From Candidatus Freyrarchaeum guaymasense (GTDB taxonomy: Archaea; Asgardarchaeota; Jordarchaeia; Jordarchaeales; Freyrarchaeaceae), in NCBI GenBank assembly GCA_030587405.1, contig JAUQZD010000014.1:1-20860 (forward strand): 20,860 nucleotides of DNA, given 5' to 3'. Of the stretch, positions 7,002 through 15,226 are shown one piece after another (positions within the stretch are counted from its first letter, which is position 1; each line of letters begins with the position of its first letter). A program made the translations under genes and the position numbers. The notes beneath the pieces are model-generated. The model saw only the letters and a list, made by a program, of their open reading frames with translations. It made no database searches and was not told where the DNA came from.

Positions 7002-10000
7002 AGGTGGCTCGGTTTGAATGGGTAAATAAGGTGTTAATTCTGGGTAGTGGAGCCATAAGGATAGGGCAGGCTGGCGAGTTTGACTACTCGGGGAGCCAGG
7101 CGTTGAAAGCGTTGAAGGAGGAGGGGATAGAAACCGTTCTCGTTAACCCTAACATCGCAACTATTCAGACGGATCTTCGGATGGCTGACAGGGTTTACCT
7201 ACTCCCCGTAACCCCCGAGTTTGTTGAGAGAGTCATCGAGAAAGAAAGACCTGACGGTGTTCTTCTGGGGTTCGGAGGGCAGACCGCTCTTAACTGCGGG
7301 GTGGAACTCGCCAAGAGAGGAGTCTTTGACAGGTATGGAGTGGAGGTTTTAGGAACGCCCATAAGGGCGATAGAGGTAACGGAGGATAGGGAGCTTTTCA
7401 GGCAAGCCATGATCGAAGCCGGCGTCCCCGTCCTTAAAAGCAGTCCAGCATCCTCGGTTGATGAGGCCTTGGAGGTTGCGGAGGAGATAGGGTACCCCGT
7501 TATAGTTAGGGTGGCTTACACCCTTGGAGGACGGGGGTCAGGGGTGGCTAGGAACAGGGAGGAACTAGTTGAGATTAGCAGGAGGGGGCTTGCTCAGAGC
7601 AGGATCAGTCAAGTCTTAGTGGAGGAGTATGTTGGGAAGTGGAAGGAGATCGAGTATGAGGTGGTGAGGGACTACCAGGATAACTGCATAACGGTTTGCA
7701 ACATGGAGAACTTTGACCCTATGGGGGTTCACACGGGTGACTCGATAGTTATAGCGCCTAGTCAGACGCTCACCAACAGGGAGTACCACCTTCTCAGGGA
7801 TGCGTCAATAAGGGTGATAAGGTCTCTGGGGATAGTTGGGGAGTGCAACATACAGTATGCATTGCATCCTGAAAGTGAGGAGTTTAGGGTTATAGAGGTT
7901 AATGCGCGTCTTTCCCGTTCCTCCGCTTTAGCGTCGAAGGCTACAGGTTACCCATTAGCGTACATTGCAGCTAAGCTGGCTGTAGGATACACCCTTCCAG
8001 AACTTATGAATAAGGTGACCATGGTTACTACGGCGTGCTTTGAGCCAGCCCTAGACTACATCGTAGTCAAGTTTCCCCGCTGGGACCTGCAGAAGTTCTC
8101 TAACGTCAGCCGTGAGGTAGGGCCTCAGATGAAGAGCGTCGGTGAAGTGATGGCTATAGGTCGATGCTTTGAGGAGGCTATACAGAAAGCGGTGAGGATG
8201 CTGGATATAGGGAAGGTTGGGCTTGTAGGGAACGTTGACGAGGAGAAACCTGAGCCGCTCGAGCACATCGAATACGTCCTAGCACACCCGACCGATGAGA
8301 GATGCTTCAAGATCGTTAAAGCCTTAAAGTACGGGTTGAGTGTTGACAGGATCCACGAGTTAAGCGGCGTTGACAGGTGGTTTATACAGAAGATAAAGAA
8401 CATAGTGGACTTGGAGGATGAGCTTAAAGAGGCCGGGAGGAGAGGGGTTGACAGCCTTGAAAAAGAGGAGCTTAAGGACCTACTGTTCAGGGCGAAGAGG
8501 GCGGGATTCTCCGACCAGCAAATATCCATGTACCTTGGGATAGACGAGCTGGAAGTCAGAAGGATCAGGAAAAGGTTGGGGATAGTTCCCGTCGTTAAGC
8601 AGATCGACACGCTTGCAGCGGAGTGGCCCGCGAAAACAAACTACTTGTACTTGACGTATGGGGGCGAGGTGGACGATATAACTTTTGAAGGAAACAGTAA
8701 GGTCATTGTTCTAGGCGCGGGGACGTACAGAATAGGGAGCTCTGTGGAATTTGACTGGTGCTGCGTCAACACGGTTTTCGCCCTCAAAGACAACGGCGTC
8801 GACGAGGCCATAATCATAAACTATAATCCGGAAACTGTTTCAACGGACTATGACGTAAGCGACAAGCTTTACTTCGAGGAATTGTCCTTTGAGAGGGTTT
8901 TAGACATTTATGAGAAGGAGAAGCCTTTAGGAGTCATAGTATCGGTTGGAGGGCAGATACCAAATAACATAGCGCCCAAGCTTGCTAAGGCAGGAGTCAA
9001 GATCCTAGGGACGGCGGGGGAGGACATTGACAGGGCTGAGGACAGAGCTAAGTTCAGCTCCCTCCTAGAAGAGCTTGGGATACCTCAACCTCCATGGAGC
9101 AAGCTTACGTCCCTCGAGGAAGCCAAGGAGTTTGCGAGGATTGTTGGATACCCTGTTCTCGTACGTCCAAGCTACGTCCTGTCTGGAGCCGCTATGAGGG
9201 TTGCGTATACCGAGGAGCAACTCGAAGACTTCTTAGTTTTGGCGTCCTCCGTCTCTAGGGAGCACCCAGTGGTCATATCAAAGTTCATAGAGGGGGCGAG
9301 GGAGGTTGAGGTTGATGGGGTGAGCGACGGAGAGAGCGTGTTGATCGGGGCTGTAATAGAGCACGTGGAGGATGCAGGGGTACACTCCGGCGATGCAACG
9401 ATGAGCATACCACCCTTCAGCCTTCCCGAAGACGTGGTTAAAACCATTGAAGATTACACGTGTAAGATAGCCTTAGCCTTAAGGATAAAAGGGCCATTTA
9501 ACATCCAGTACTTGGTCAAGGACGGAATGGTTTACGTTATAGAGTGTAACCTCAGAGCTTCCCGCTCTATGCCCTACGTCAGCAAGACAACTGGTGTAAA
9601 CTTGATGGAGGTTGCAGCCCAGGTGATGCTAGGGCGGAAGCTTAAAGAGCTGAACGTTAAGAAGCCAGCTTACCTGCCTCACGTAGGAGTTAAGGTTCCC
9701 CAGTTTTCGTTTATGAGGCTGGATGGGGCCGATCCGGTTTTGGGTGTTGAAATGGTTTCAACGGGGGAGGTGGCGTGCTTAGGGGACAGCTTAGAGGAGG
9801 CGTTCATAAAGGCGTTGCTGGCAGCCGAGTTTAACGTTCCATTGGGAGGAGGCAACATACTTGTCACCGTTGGAGGACGGCAGCTTAAGCGGGAGATAAC
9901 ACCAATCGTTAAGAAGCTTTCAGACATGGGCTACTCTATCTACGCTACTGAACACACTGCGGAGGCTCTAGTTAAAGCGGGAATAAGGAACGTGAATGTC

Positions 10001-10315
10001 GTCTATAAGATAAGTGAACCTCAAAGGAAACCCAACATAAGAGATCTCCTTTTAAACAGGCAGGTGGACTTGGTTATCAACATTCCCCGGACAGGGACGC
10101 TGGAGAAATATGCTGAAATGCTGAAAGATGAGTACATGATAAGGAGGAAAGCCATAGAGTACAACATACCGGTCGTAACAAACCTGAAGATGGCTAAGGC
10201 GATTGTTGACGCATTGGAGCGTATAAGGAAGAGCGGGAAGAAGCTTTCGGTAAAGTCGTTAAACGAGCACCTTGAAGCCTTAAGAAATGTCGAGAAGCAC
10301 CCCATATCATGCTAA
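6998..10315 (+). CDS. carB: carbamoyl-phosphate synthase large subunit
   Basis: This is a full-length CarB (1105 residues; E. coli 1073). It uses two ATP to make carbamoyl phosphate from bicarbonate and ammonia. Domains in order: N-terminal carboxyphosphate half beginning VLILGSGAIRIGQAGEFDYS, first ATP-grasp (about 130-400, with LGGRGSG and NARLSRSSALASKATG), oligomerisation region (about 410-550), second preATP-grasp/ATP-grasp half (about 565-945, with VECDGVS-like EVEVDGVSDGE and ECNLRASRSMPYVSKTTG), and a C-terminal MGS-like regulatory domain (about 955-1090, with LVTVGGRQLKREI and NIPRTG). The last domain binds allosteric effectors such as UMP in characterised enzymes. The GTG start at 6998 shares bases with the carA stop and is preceded by GGAGG. 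The ORF is intact, with both halves fused in one polypeptide rather than split as in some methanogens. Confidence 0.97.
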   Translation: MKVARFEWVNKVLILGSGAIRIGQAGEFDYSGSQALKALKEEGIETVLVNPNIATIQTDLRMADRVYLLPVTPEFVERVIEKERPDGVLLGFGGQTALNCGVELAKRGVFDRYGVEVLGTPIRAIEVTEDRELFRQAMIEAGVPVLKSSPASSVDEALEVAEEIGYPVIVRVAYTLGGRGSGVARNREELVEISRRGLAQSRISQVLVEEYVGKWKEIEYEVVRDYQDNCITVCNMENFDPMGVHTGDSIVIAPSQTLTNREYHLLRDASIRVIRSLGIVGECNIQYALHPESEEFRVIEVNARLSRSSALASKATGYPLAYIAAKLAVGYTLPELMNKVTMVTTACFEPALDYIVVKFPRWDLQKFSNVSREVGPQMKSVGEVMAIGRCFEEAIQKAVRMLDIGKVGLVGNVDEEKPEPLEHIEYVLAHPTDERCFKIVKALKYGLSVDRIHELSGVDRWFIQKIKNIVDLEDELKEAGRRGVDSLEKEELKDLLFRAKRAGFSDQQISMYLGIDELEVRRIRKRLGIVPVVKQIDTLAAEWPAKTNYLYLTYGGEVDDITFEGNSKVIVLGAGTYRIGSSVEFDWCCVNTVFALKDNGVDEAIIINYNPETVSTDYDVSDKLYFEELSFERVLDIYEKEKPLGVIVSVGGQIPNNIAPKLAKAGVKILGTAGEDIDRAEDRAKFSSLLEELGIPQPPWSKLTSLEEAKEFARIVGYPVLVRPSYVLSGAAMRVAYTEEQLEDFLVLASSVSREHPVVISKFIEGAREVEVDGVSDGESVLIGAVIEHVEDAGVHSGDATMSIPPFSLPEDVVKTIEDYTCKIALALRIKGPFNIQYLVKDGMVYVIECNLRASRSMPYVSKTTGVNLMEVAAQVMLGRKLKELNVKKPAYLPHVGVKVPQFSFMRLDGADPVLGVEMVSTGEVACLGDSLEEAFIKALLAAEFNVPLGGGNILVTVGGRQLKREITPIVKKLSDMGYSIYATEHTAEALVKAGIRNVNVVYKISEPQRKPNIRDLLLNRQVDLVINIPRTGTLEKYAEMLKDEYMIRRKAIEYNIPVVTNLKMAKAIVDALERIRKSGKKLSVKSLNEHLEALRNVEKHPISC

Positions 10316-10330
10316 CCATAGGAGCTTAAG

Positions 10331-11746
10331 GTGTCCCCGTTGGAGGAGGAGAGCGGTTTCGGTAAGGTTGACGATGAAGTTATTGAAAAACTCGTGGAAA
10401 CCTTAGGGCGTGAAAACGTTAAGACGGATGTAGTTGAAAGATATGTTTATTCTAGCGATGCATCCCTTTTCAGCTCCCTCCCAGACGTGGTAGTCATTCC
10501 TGAAACCACGGAGCAGGTTTCAGGGATCATGAGGATAGCGTCTGAAAAAAGGATTCCTGTAACGCCGAGGGGGGCTGGGACAGGGCTCTGCGGCGGAGCC
10601 GTTCCACTCTACGGAGGAATAGTGGTAGACCTAAGCAGGATGAATAGGATCTTAGAGGTGGACCCCGACAACTTCTGCGTTACGGTTGAGGCAGGGATCA
10701 TCCCTGAAGAACTAAACAAGAAGCTGTCGGAGCACGGCGTCTTCTTCCCTCCAAGCCCGGGTAGCAAGAAGATGTGCACCATCGGCGGGATGATCTCTAC
10801 GAACGCAGGTGGGATGCATGCGGTGAAGTACGGGGTAACTAGGAGCTTCGTTCTAGGGTTAAGAGTGGTTCTCCCTTCAGGTGAAATATTAAAGCTTGGA
10901 GGGAAAACCCTTAAAAGATGTTTAGGATACGACCTCCTCCAGCTTTTCATAGGGTCGGAAGGGACGCTTGGAATAATAACGGAGGCAACCCTCAGGGTTC
11001 TCCCAATACCTGAAATGTCTGCGGTGGCTGTGGCATACTTCCAAGACATCTCTAAGGCGGCTAGGGCAGTGAACACGGTTCTAAGGAGGATTACGCCGTC
11101 AGCAATAGAGATCTTGGACGGGAAATCCATAGAAGCCGTTAACAGGTACATGCCTTCCCTCAACCTCCCTCAGGCTGAGGCAGCCCTCTACTTCGAGGTC
11201 GAGGGGGGAGCCAAAGAAGTAGAGCGTCAAATTAAGGTCATAGTTGAAGCATGCAAGGAGCTTGGTGGGAAAACGGAGTGGACTGACGATCCAAACGAAA
11301 AGGAGAAGCTTTTAACGGGGAGGGAGCTTGTAGGTGGTGCGATAATGAATGTTGACCGGAGAAGGGTTAGAATATATGAGGCAGAGGACGTGTGCGTCCC
11401 TCTCTCAAAACTCCCAGCCTTCATCAGGGAGGTACACAAGATCTCGGAAAAATACGGGATACCGGTGTGCCTTTACGGGCATGCAGGGGACGGGAACTGC
11501 CACTCAGGGATAATGGTGGATCCAACTAGCAGAGAGGAATGGGAAAAAATGCGGCACCTAGCAAGGGAAATATATGAGCTAGCAGTTAAACTCGGAGGAA
11601 ACATAAGCGGGGAGCATGGAATAGGAATTCTAAGAGCAGAATACATGGAAAGAATCCATGGAGCAACGTCCCTGAGGCTCATGAGGGCAATAAAGAGAGC
11701 CTTCGACCCACTCGGCATATTAAACCCTGGCAAAATGGGGCTTTAA
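10331..11746 (+). CDS. glcD: FAD-linked hydroxyacid oxidase/dehydrogenase, GlcD family
   Basis: This 471-residue flavoprotein belongs to the VAO/PCMH family that includes glycolate oxidase subunit D and D-lactate dehydrogenase; it oxidises a 2-hydroxyacid to the 2-oxoacid. The FAD-binding half has PRGAGTGLCGGAVP (79-92), PSPGSKKMCTIGGMISTNAGG (141-161) and IGSEGTLGIITEATLRVLP (from 207). The C-terminal half has the metal/substrate His segment YGHAGDGNCHSGI, then GGNISGEHGIG, and ends FDPLGILNPGKM. The GTG start at 10331 has GGAG at 10320-10323, and the gap to carB is only 15 bases, so co-transcription with carAB is likely. No GlcE/GlcF partner is adjacent, so the electron acceptor is unknown. 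Substrate (glycolate, D-lactate or, speculatively, sulfolactate) cannot be decided from sequence. Confidence 0.88.
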   Translation: MSPLEEESGFGKVDDEVIEKLVETLGRENVKTDVVERYVYSSDASLFSSLPDVVVIPETTEQVSGIMRIASEKRIPVTPRGAGTGLCGGAVPLYGGIVVDLSRMNRILEVDPDNFCVTVEAGIIPEELNKKLSEHGVFFPPSPGSKKMCTIGGMISTNAGGMHAVKYGVTRSFVLGLRVVLPSGEILKLGGKTLKRCLGYDLLQLFIGSEGTLGIITEATLRVLPIPEMSAVAVAYFQDISKAARAVNTVLRRITPSAIEILDGKSIEAVNRYMPSLNLPQAEAALYFEVEGGAKEVERQIKVIVEACKELGGKTEWTDDPNEKEKLLTGRELVGGAIMNVDRRRVRIYEAEDVCVPLSKLPAFIREVHKISEKYGIPVCLYGHAGDGNCHSGIMVDPTSREEWEKMRHLAREIYELAVKLGGNISGEHGIGILRAEYMERIHGATSLRLMRAIKRAFDPLGILNPGKMGL

Positions 11747-11812
11747 TGAAATACCTCGGTTTTTCAATGTTTAAAGGCGTAAAGGCGTTTAATTCTGAGA
11801 TGGATGTTTTGA

Positions 11813-11823
11813 AAAATTATAAA
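11813..11823 (+). promoter_or_regulatory. TATA-like promoter element of the acyltransferase gene
   Basis: AAAATTATAAA lies about 60 bases upstream of the ATG at 11881, giving a predicted leader of about 35-40 bases that contains GGAAGG and GAGGTG-type purine runs. The 134-base gap after the GlcD gene also holds TTTTTC just after the GlcD stop. Confidence 0.4.
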
Positions 11824-11880
11824 TCTTAGAAGGGAAGTATTAAGGAAAGCTTAAGGAAGGCTGATAAGCGAGGTGTCCAC

Positions 11881-12765
11881 ATGAACGGTAAAGGTGCCGA
11901 CAGACAGAACGCTAAGATACTAACACAGGAGGAGTTAAAGCAGGAGGCGAGGGCTCTCAGAAGGGCGAACACTTGGTTTGCAGTACGGCACAACTTATTC
12001 CTTATAGCCCCAGCGATCCTAACATTCCTAACAGTCACATCAATTATCTTCGTAGCCTTTAAAGTGCTGCAATGGGTTCTAGACACGTTCTACGTGAATT
12101 ACCCGGTCCTCTGGCCTATCTTGGGCTACCCCACATTAACATTAGGAGGGTTAACCATCACGCTAACCCCCGCAACGGCAGCCTTGATCCTAGCAGCAAT
12201 ACCGATAGTACACGTAATAGCAAAGTTCATTTACTTCCTCTACCTGCTGGTCTTCGCTAAGATCCTTGTTAAACCGATACCTGAAGGAAGGTACCCGTAC
12301 ACTCCAGCAAACCCTGTCGTAAGGCAGTTTATACTGAACGCCACAATAACCGGGACATTCCTAAATTTCTTCGGTGAGGGGCCATGGGGGCGAGCCGAGC
12401 TGAGCCGCCTGATGTATAAGGCCTTAGGCGCTAAGGTGGGAAAAAACGTTTTCCCTGCAACGATCCTAGACCCGTACCTAGCAGAGGTAGGGGATGGAAC
12501 AGTAATGGGAGCATACAGTTGCATTGCTGGGCACGCAATAGAAGGGGACACCATTCTATTCGCTAAAGCGAAGGTAGGACGCAAGTGTGTGCTCGGGTTT
12601 CGCTCGCTCGTGTGGCCCGGGGCGGAGCTAGGCGACAACGTAATAATCGGCACATATTCGATGGTTCCGAAGGGAGCCAAGCTTCCGAGCAATAGCGTAT
12701 GGGCTGGGATCCCGGTAAAGCTTGTCAAAAAGTTTGATGAGGAAGAGAAAGGTAGTGAAGGTTAA
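11881..12765 (+). CDS. membrane-anchored left-handed beta-helix acyltransferase (Pls/PosA C-terminal-like)
   Basis: The protein has 294 residues. After a charged N-terminus come hydrophobic segments at about 38-66, 74-92 and 97-130. The C-terminal part (about 185-280) carries hexapeptide-type repeats (AKVGKNV, AEVGDGTVMG, EGDTILFAKAKVG, GAELGDNVIIGTYSMV), a candidate catalytic His in CIAGHAIEGD (H218) and the typical end WAGIPVKLVKKF. This architecture recalls the C-terminal acyltransferase-like region of Pls/PosA-type peptide synthetases, here as a free-standing protein without adenylation or carrier domains. A role in acylating a polymer, lipid or peptide at the inner face of the membrane is an inference. 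It has its own promoter, and a pyrimidine-rich tract follows the stop. The fold assignment is firmer than the activity. Confidence 0.78.
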   Translation: MNGKGADRQNAKILTQEELKQEARALRRANTWFAVRHNLFLIAPAILTFLTVTSIIFVAFKVLQWVLDTFYVNYPVLWPILGYPTLTLGGLTITLTPATAALILAAIPIVHVIAKFIYFLYLLVFAKILVKPIPEGRYPYTPANPVVRQFILNATITGTFLNFFGEGPWGRAELSRLMYKALGAKVGKNVFPATILDPYLAEVGDGTVMGAYSCIAGHAIEGDTILFAKAKVGRKCVLGFRSLVWPGAELGDNVIIGTYSMVPKGAKLPSNSVWAGIPVKLVKKFDEEEKGSEG

Positions 12766-12769
12766 ATTT

Positions 12770-12790
12770 AATTTCTTTTTCCCTTTTTCG
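12770..12790 (+). terminator. T-rich tract, probable intrinsic terminator
   Basis: Just downstream of the acyltransferase stop is a run of T-rich clusters (TTTAATTTC, then TTTTT, CCC, TTTTT). Archaeal RNA polymerases terminate at such oligo-T tracts without needing a hairpin. Confidence 0.45.
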
Positions 12791-12855
12791 TGGTTTATAG
12801 GTTCTTTGACGCCTCCCGTTGCTAACGTAGAGAGCACATGATCCTTGGCTTTCAT

Positions 12856-12887
12856 ATAGCTAAACAATAGCTAAACAATAGCTAAGT
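12856..12887. repeat. three tandem 11-bp repeats upstream of the regulator gene
   Basis: The unit ATAGCTAAACA occurs at 12856-12866 and 12867-12877, and a third, diverging copy (ATAGCTAAGT) at 12878-12887. The spacing is about one helical turn, as expected for stacked binding of a DNA-binding protein on one face. It lies about 70-75 bases upstream of the TATA-like region of the winged-helix gene. Confidence 0.6.
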
Positions 12888-12952
12888 TAAAAGTCAAGTA
12901 AGGCGTATCTGATTTTTAGTGTTTGCCATTTGCTTTGCGGAGGCGCTTTCGG

Positions 12953-12968
12953 AAAATTTTATTATTTT
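12953..12968 (+). promoter_or_regulatory. TATA-like region of the winged-helix/CARF-like gene
   Basis: The A/T-only run AAAATTTTATTATTTT would start transcription around 12985-12990, giving a leader of 12-40 bases depending on the start codon chosen at 13002 or 13026. Confidence 0.4.
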
Positions 12969-13001
12969 TTGTTTTCATCTTTTTAACTGATCGAGTGGAG
13001 G

Positions 13002-13718
13002 GTGGTACTAAAAAGAGGAGTTGTGGTGTCTGTTTTGAACCAATCGTTGATGACCATAGTTCGTGCCGTGGGGGGTGTTGAAGCACGTCGCATTATATTG
13101 AAGGAATTACTTGATGGGCCTAAGACGGGAATCGAGTTAAGGTATGCTTTAGCTAAGGTGCTTGGGGTTACCCCTAAGGAGGTTTCCGACGCGAAGCTTT
13201 ACTTTAACCTTCAAGCACTGGAGAATAGTAATGTAATTGTCCGTTACCGGGATTGGAAAATAAAGTATGCGATGATCAATCCCAAGATGTTGCAGGCTGT
13301 AAGGCGCTACCTGAATGTGCATGCCCCTCTTTCGTGTGTTGCAACTCTCGACTCAGAACCCTTTCTAATAAGAGAGATTGGGTGGCGTCTTAAGGAGCAG
13401 GAGGGCATAGCTCCGAACAAGTATGTTTTTATTGCGGAGGACAAGATGAAGGGGAAGATTAGTGGACGAACAGAGGTGGCGGAGATATTATGGGTTAGCG
13501 AGGACGTCCTCTACGACTATGAAGAAATATATAGGGTTGCAGAGAACGTAGTGAAAAAGCTTTTGGCGAAGTCGGAGCCGATAATAGACGTGACAGATGG
13601 GACGAGGGTGACTGTTGCGGCATTACAGCAGCTTGCATGGGAGTATGGGTTACGCGTGTTCTACCTTAAAGGCAAGCCGTATGATAAGCGTAGGGTTGTT
13701 TGGATTAAAAAGGACTGA
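13002..13718 (+). CDS. winged-helix regulator with C-terminal CARF-like domain
   Basis: The protein has 238 residues. Residues 28-100 look like a winged helix: a helix ending LKELLDGPKTG, a second with ELRYALAKVLG, a recognition-type helix VSDAKLYFNLQALENSNVI and a wing with RYRDWKIKYAMIN. Residues 108-225 alternate strands and helices as in a Rossmann-like fold: CVATLD, NKYVFIAED, AEILWVSED, a long helix, then PIIDVTDGTRVTVAALQQLA (193-212) and LRVFYLKG. The DVTDGTR turn followed by a helix and a late strand resembles the (D/N)-x-TGGT(K/R) element of CARF domains, which bind cyclic oligoadenylate. The GTG at 13002 has GGAGG abutting it; GTG 13026 has GAGGAG 5 bases upstream and may be the true start. 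The 3' end overlaps comB by 14 bases, convergently. It is likely a ligand-responsive transcription factor; the CARF assignment is tentative. Confidence 0.65.
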   Translation: MVLKRGVVVSVLNQSLMTIVRAVGGVEARRIILKELLDGPKTGIELRYALAKVLGVTPKEVSDAKLYFNLQALENSNVIVRYRDWKIKYAMINPKMLQAVRRYLNVHAPLSCVATLDSEPFLIREIGWRLKEQEGIAPNKYVFIAEDKMKGKISGRTEVAEILWVSEDVLYDYEEIYRVAENVVKKLLAKSEPIIDVTDGTRVTVAALQQLAWEYGLRVFYLKGKPYDKRRVVWIKKD

Positions 13719-14409
13719 TCAACCTTCCTACAAAGGAGGTAAACTCGATCACCGGCACTGTTTTGCTCTGGTTTAGCTGTGCACAGTACTTTACGTCTTC
13801 CCCTAACCCTATCGAGGCAAGATACTTAGCGCTTGGCGAGTTGAAAACACATCTTTCAAAGCCTTCAGGCTCCCGTCTCCCTTCCATGAAGTTTTTTATC
13901 ACGACCGCGGTGATGTAGTCTTCCGGGGTGAAAAAGCCCTTCCGCCCTGAGTGAACGATCGTCACGTTCCTGCCTTGCTTAGCTGCCTCCCGCATTGCTA
14001 GGGAAGCTGCCGCCATGGCGTTCCTTAGGCAGCCTGCCATGATGAATGGGGCCTTAAGGGCGGAGGAGACGACCTTCGTGAAGTTTGTCGTCGTCAAGAT
14101 TACGATTTTCCCTTCAACAACACTCCTTGTGAATTCGAGGGGGGAGTTTCCAAGGTCGAATCCGGGGATCCGTAACCCCCTCCTCTCGCCTGCGAGGACA
14201 ACCTTCTCCCTAGGATGCTTAGAAACTAAACTTTGAAAAAGCTTTTTGGCGTTCTTCACGGTTCTTACGGGGATCACCCTTTCGGCACCGTTCTCTAAGG
14301 CCGTGGTAACCGTCGTGCTGGCTCTAAGCGTGTCTACAACTATAACTATGTGTCCCCGCTCTGCAGCCAGGAGAGCCCCCTTCTCCCCGAAGGCCACCCT
14401 GACCTTCAT
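13705..14409 (-). CDS. comB: 2-phosphosulfolactate phosphatase
   Basis: This 234-residue Mg2+-dependent phosphatase converts (2R)-phosphosulfolactate to sulfolactate, the second step of the phosphoenolpyruvate route to coenzyme M, also used to make sulfolactate itself. Family hallmarks are VIVVDTLRASTTV (22-34), the AGERRG and PGFDLGNSP blocks (about 73-89), a TTTNFTK segment at the place of the usual TTNGT loop, HSGRKG and FTPEDYITA. The Phe in TTTNFTK in place of the usual Gly is a small deviation. The ATG at 14409 is 12 bases downstream of the comA stop with AAGGA-like bases between, so comA and comB are co-transcribed. Its 3' end overlaps the convergent regulator gene by 14 bases. Later CoM genes (comC, comD/E) are not in the window. 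Confidence 0.9.
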   Translation of the reverse strand: MKVRVAFGEKGALLAAERGHIVIVVDTLRASTTVTTALENGAERVIPVRTVKNAKKLFQSLVSKHPREKVVLAGERRGLRIPGFDLGNSPLEFTRSVVEGKIVILTTTNFTKVVSSALKAPFIMAGCLRNAMAAASLAMREAAKQGRNVTIVHSGRKGFFTPEDYITAVVIKNFMEGRREPEGFERCVFNSPSAKYLASIGLGEDVKYCAQLNQSKTVPVIEFTSFVGRLISPF

Positions 14410-14421
14410 AGTTAACCATCC

Positions 14422-15226
14422 TTAGCTTAAGAGGAACTTGAGCATTGTGTCGCCTCTGAGACCTAGACGAAGCGTCTCTAGGGGTATCACGTCGCCTACC
14501 TGAACGTTTCCCAGATTTACGTTAGGCCCAAACCTTTTAATCAGCCATACCTGCTGCGACTTTAAGGGGGCCTCCCAGATTATTTTTTCAACTGGTACGT
14601 CACGCACTATCGCCTCAACGAAAGACTCCTTAACGTCTCCCTTAGCGTTGTAGGGTCCAATGCCTTTCCCGCTTTCCCTAGCCTCCACAACCACGTAGTC
14701 AGCTCCAGCCTCAAGTTCAAGCTTCATCAACCTTATCCGCTCGTTGAGAGGTAAGGCTAAGTCTTCCTTAGGATCCTTCCTGCCAACCTCCGTAATAACA
14801 GGGCAAAAGTCGAGGTCCTTAGCCAACCGCACCAGTCTAAGCTTCTCTTCAATGGAAATATTCGCTATACCACTTGATATTTCAATAGATGTAAAACCAA
14901 GTTCCTTAACGAACCTAAGGAATTCTTCAGCCTTCCCTCTAATGAAAGCGGCCTCAATGCTTGATCCGCCAGGCAAAACCTTAACGTCAAACTCTTCGCA
15001 AACTTCTATCTTACTTTTTACTAGCCTTTCAGGCATAAGAAGCCAGGTGCACCAGCCGAACTTGCATAGATCAATGTACTCTCCGGCGTTTTCCATCAGC
15101 CCCCTCAGCTCGGAGACAGGGATCCCTCTATCTATAATAGACGTTAACCCCGAAGTTCTAGGTTTTTTCCCTCTTATTACTGGTGAAAGACCAAAAAGTT
15201 GCGGACACATCGAATTCACCCGGCAT
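14422..15226 (-). CDS. comA: phosphosulfolactate synthase (apparent 5' frameshift)
   Basis: This TIM-barrel enzyme adds sulfite to phosphoenolpyruvate to give (2R)-phosphosulfolactate. Diagnostic blocks are KPRTSGLTSIIDRG, YIDLCKFGW, LPGGSSIEAA, LGFTSIEISSG, VITEVGRKDP, VVEARESGKGIG, IIWEAPLKSQQ, FGPNVNLGNV and the C-terminal LETLRLGLRGDT. The main frame is open from GTG 15219 (265 residues), with ATG 15210 also possible, but neither has a well-placed ribosome binding site. Instead GGAGG (15234-15238) is 7 bases before an ATG at 15226-15224 in another frame, which encodes FWSFTSNKREK and then stops. That segment matches the aromatic/R/KPR lead-in of ComA proteins if one base is skipped in the A6 run (15163-15168). 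I therefore give the gene as 15226 to 14422 with a probable +1 frameshift or one-base sequence error. The downstream partner is comB. Confidence 0.88.

Noticed and set aside
12856..12887. CRISPR-like repeat array
   Set aside because: The units are 11 bp and directly abut one another with no spacers.
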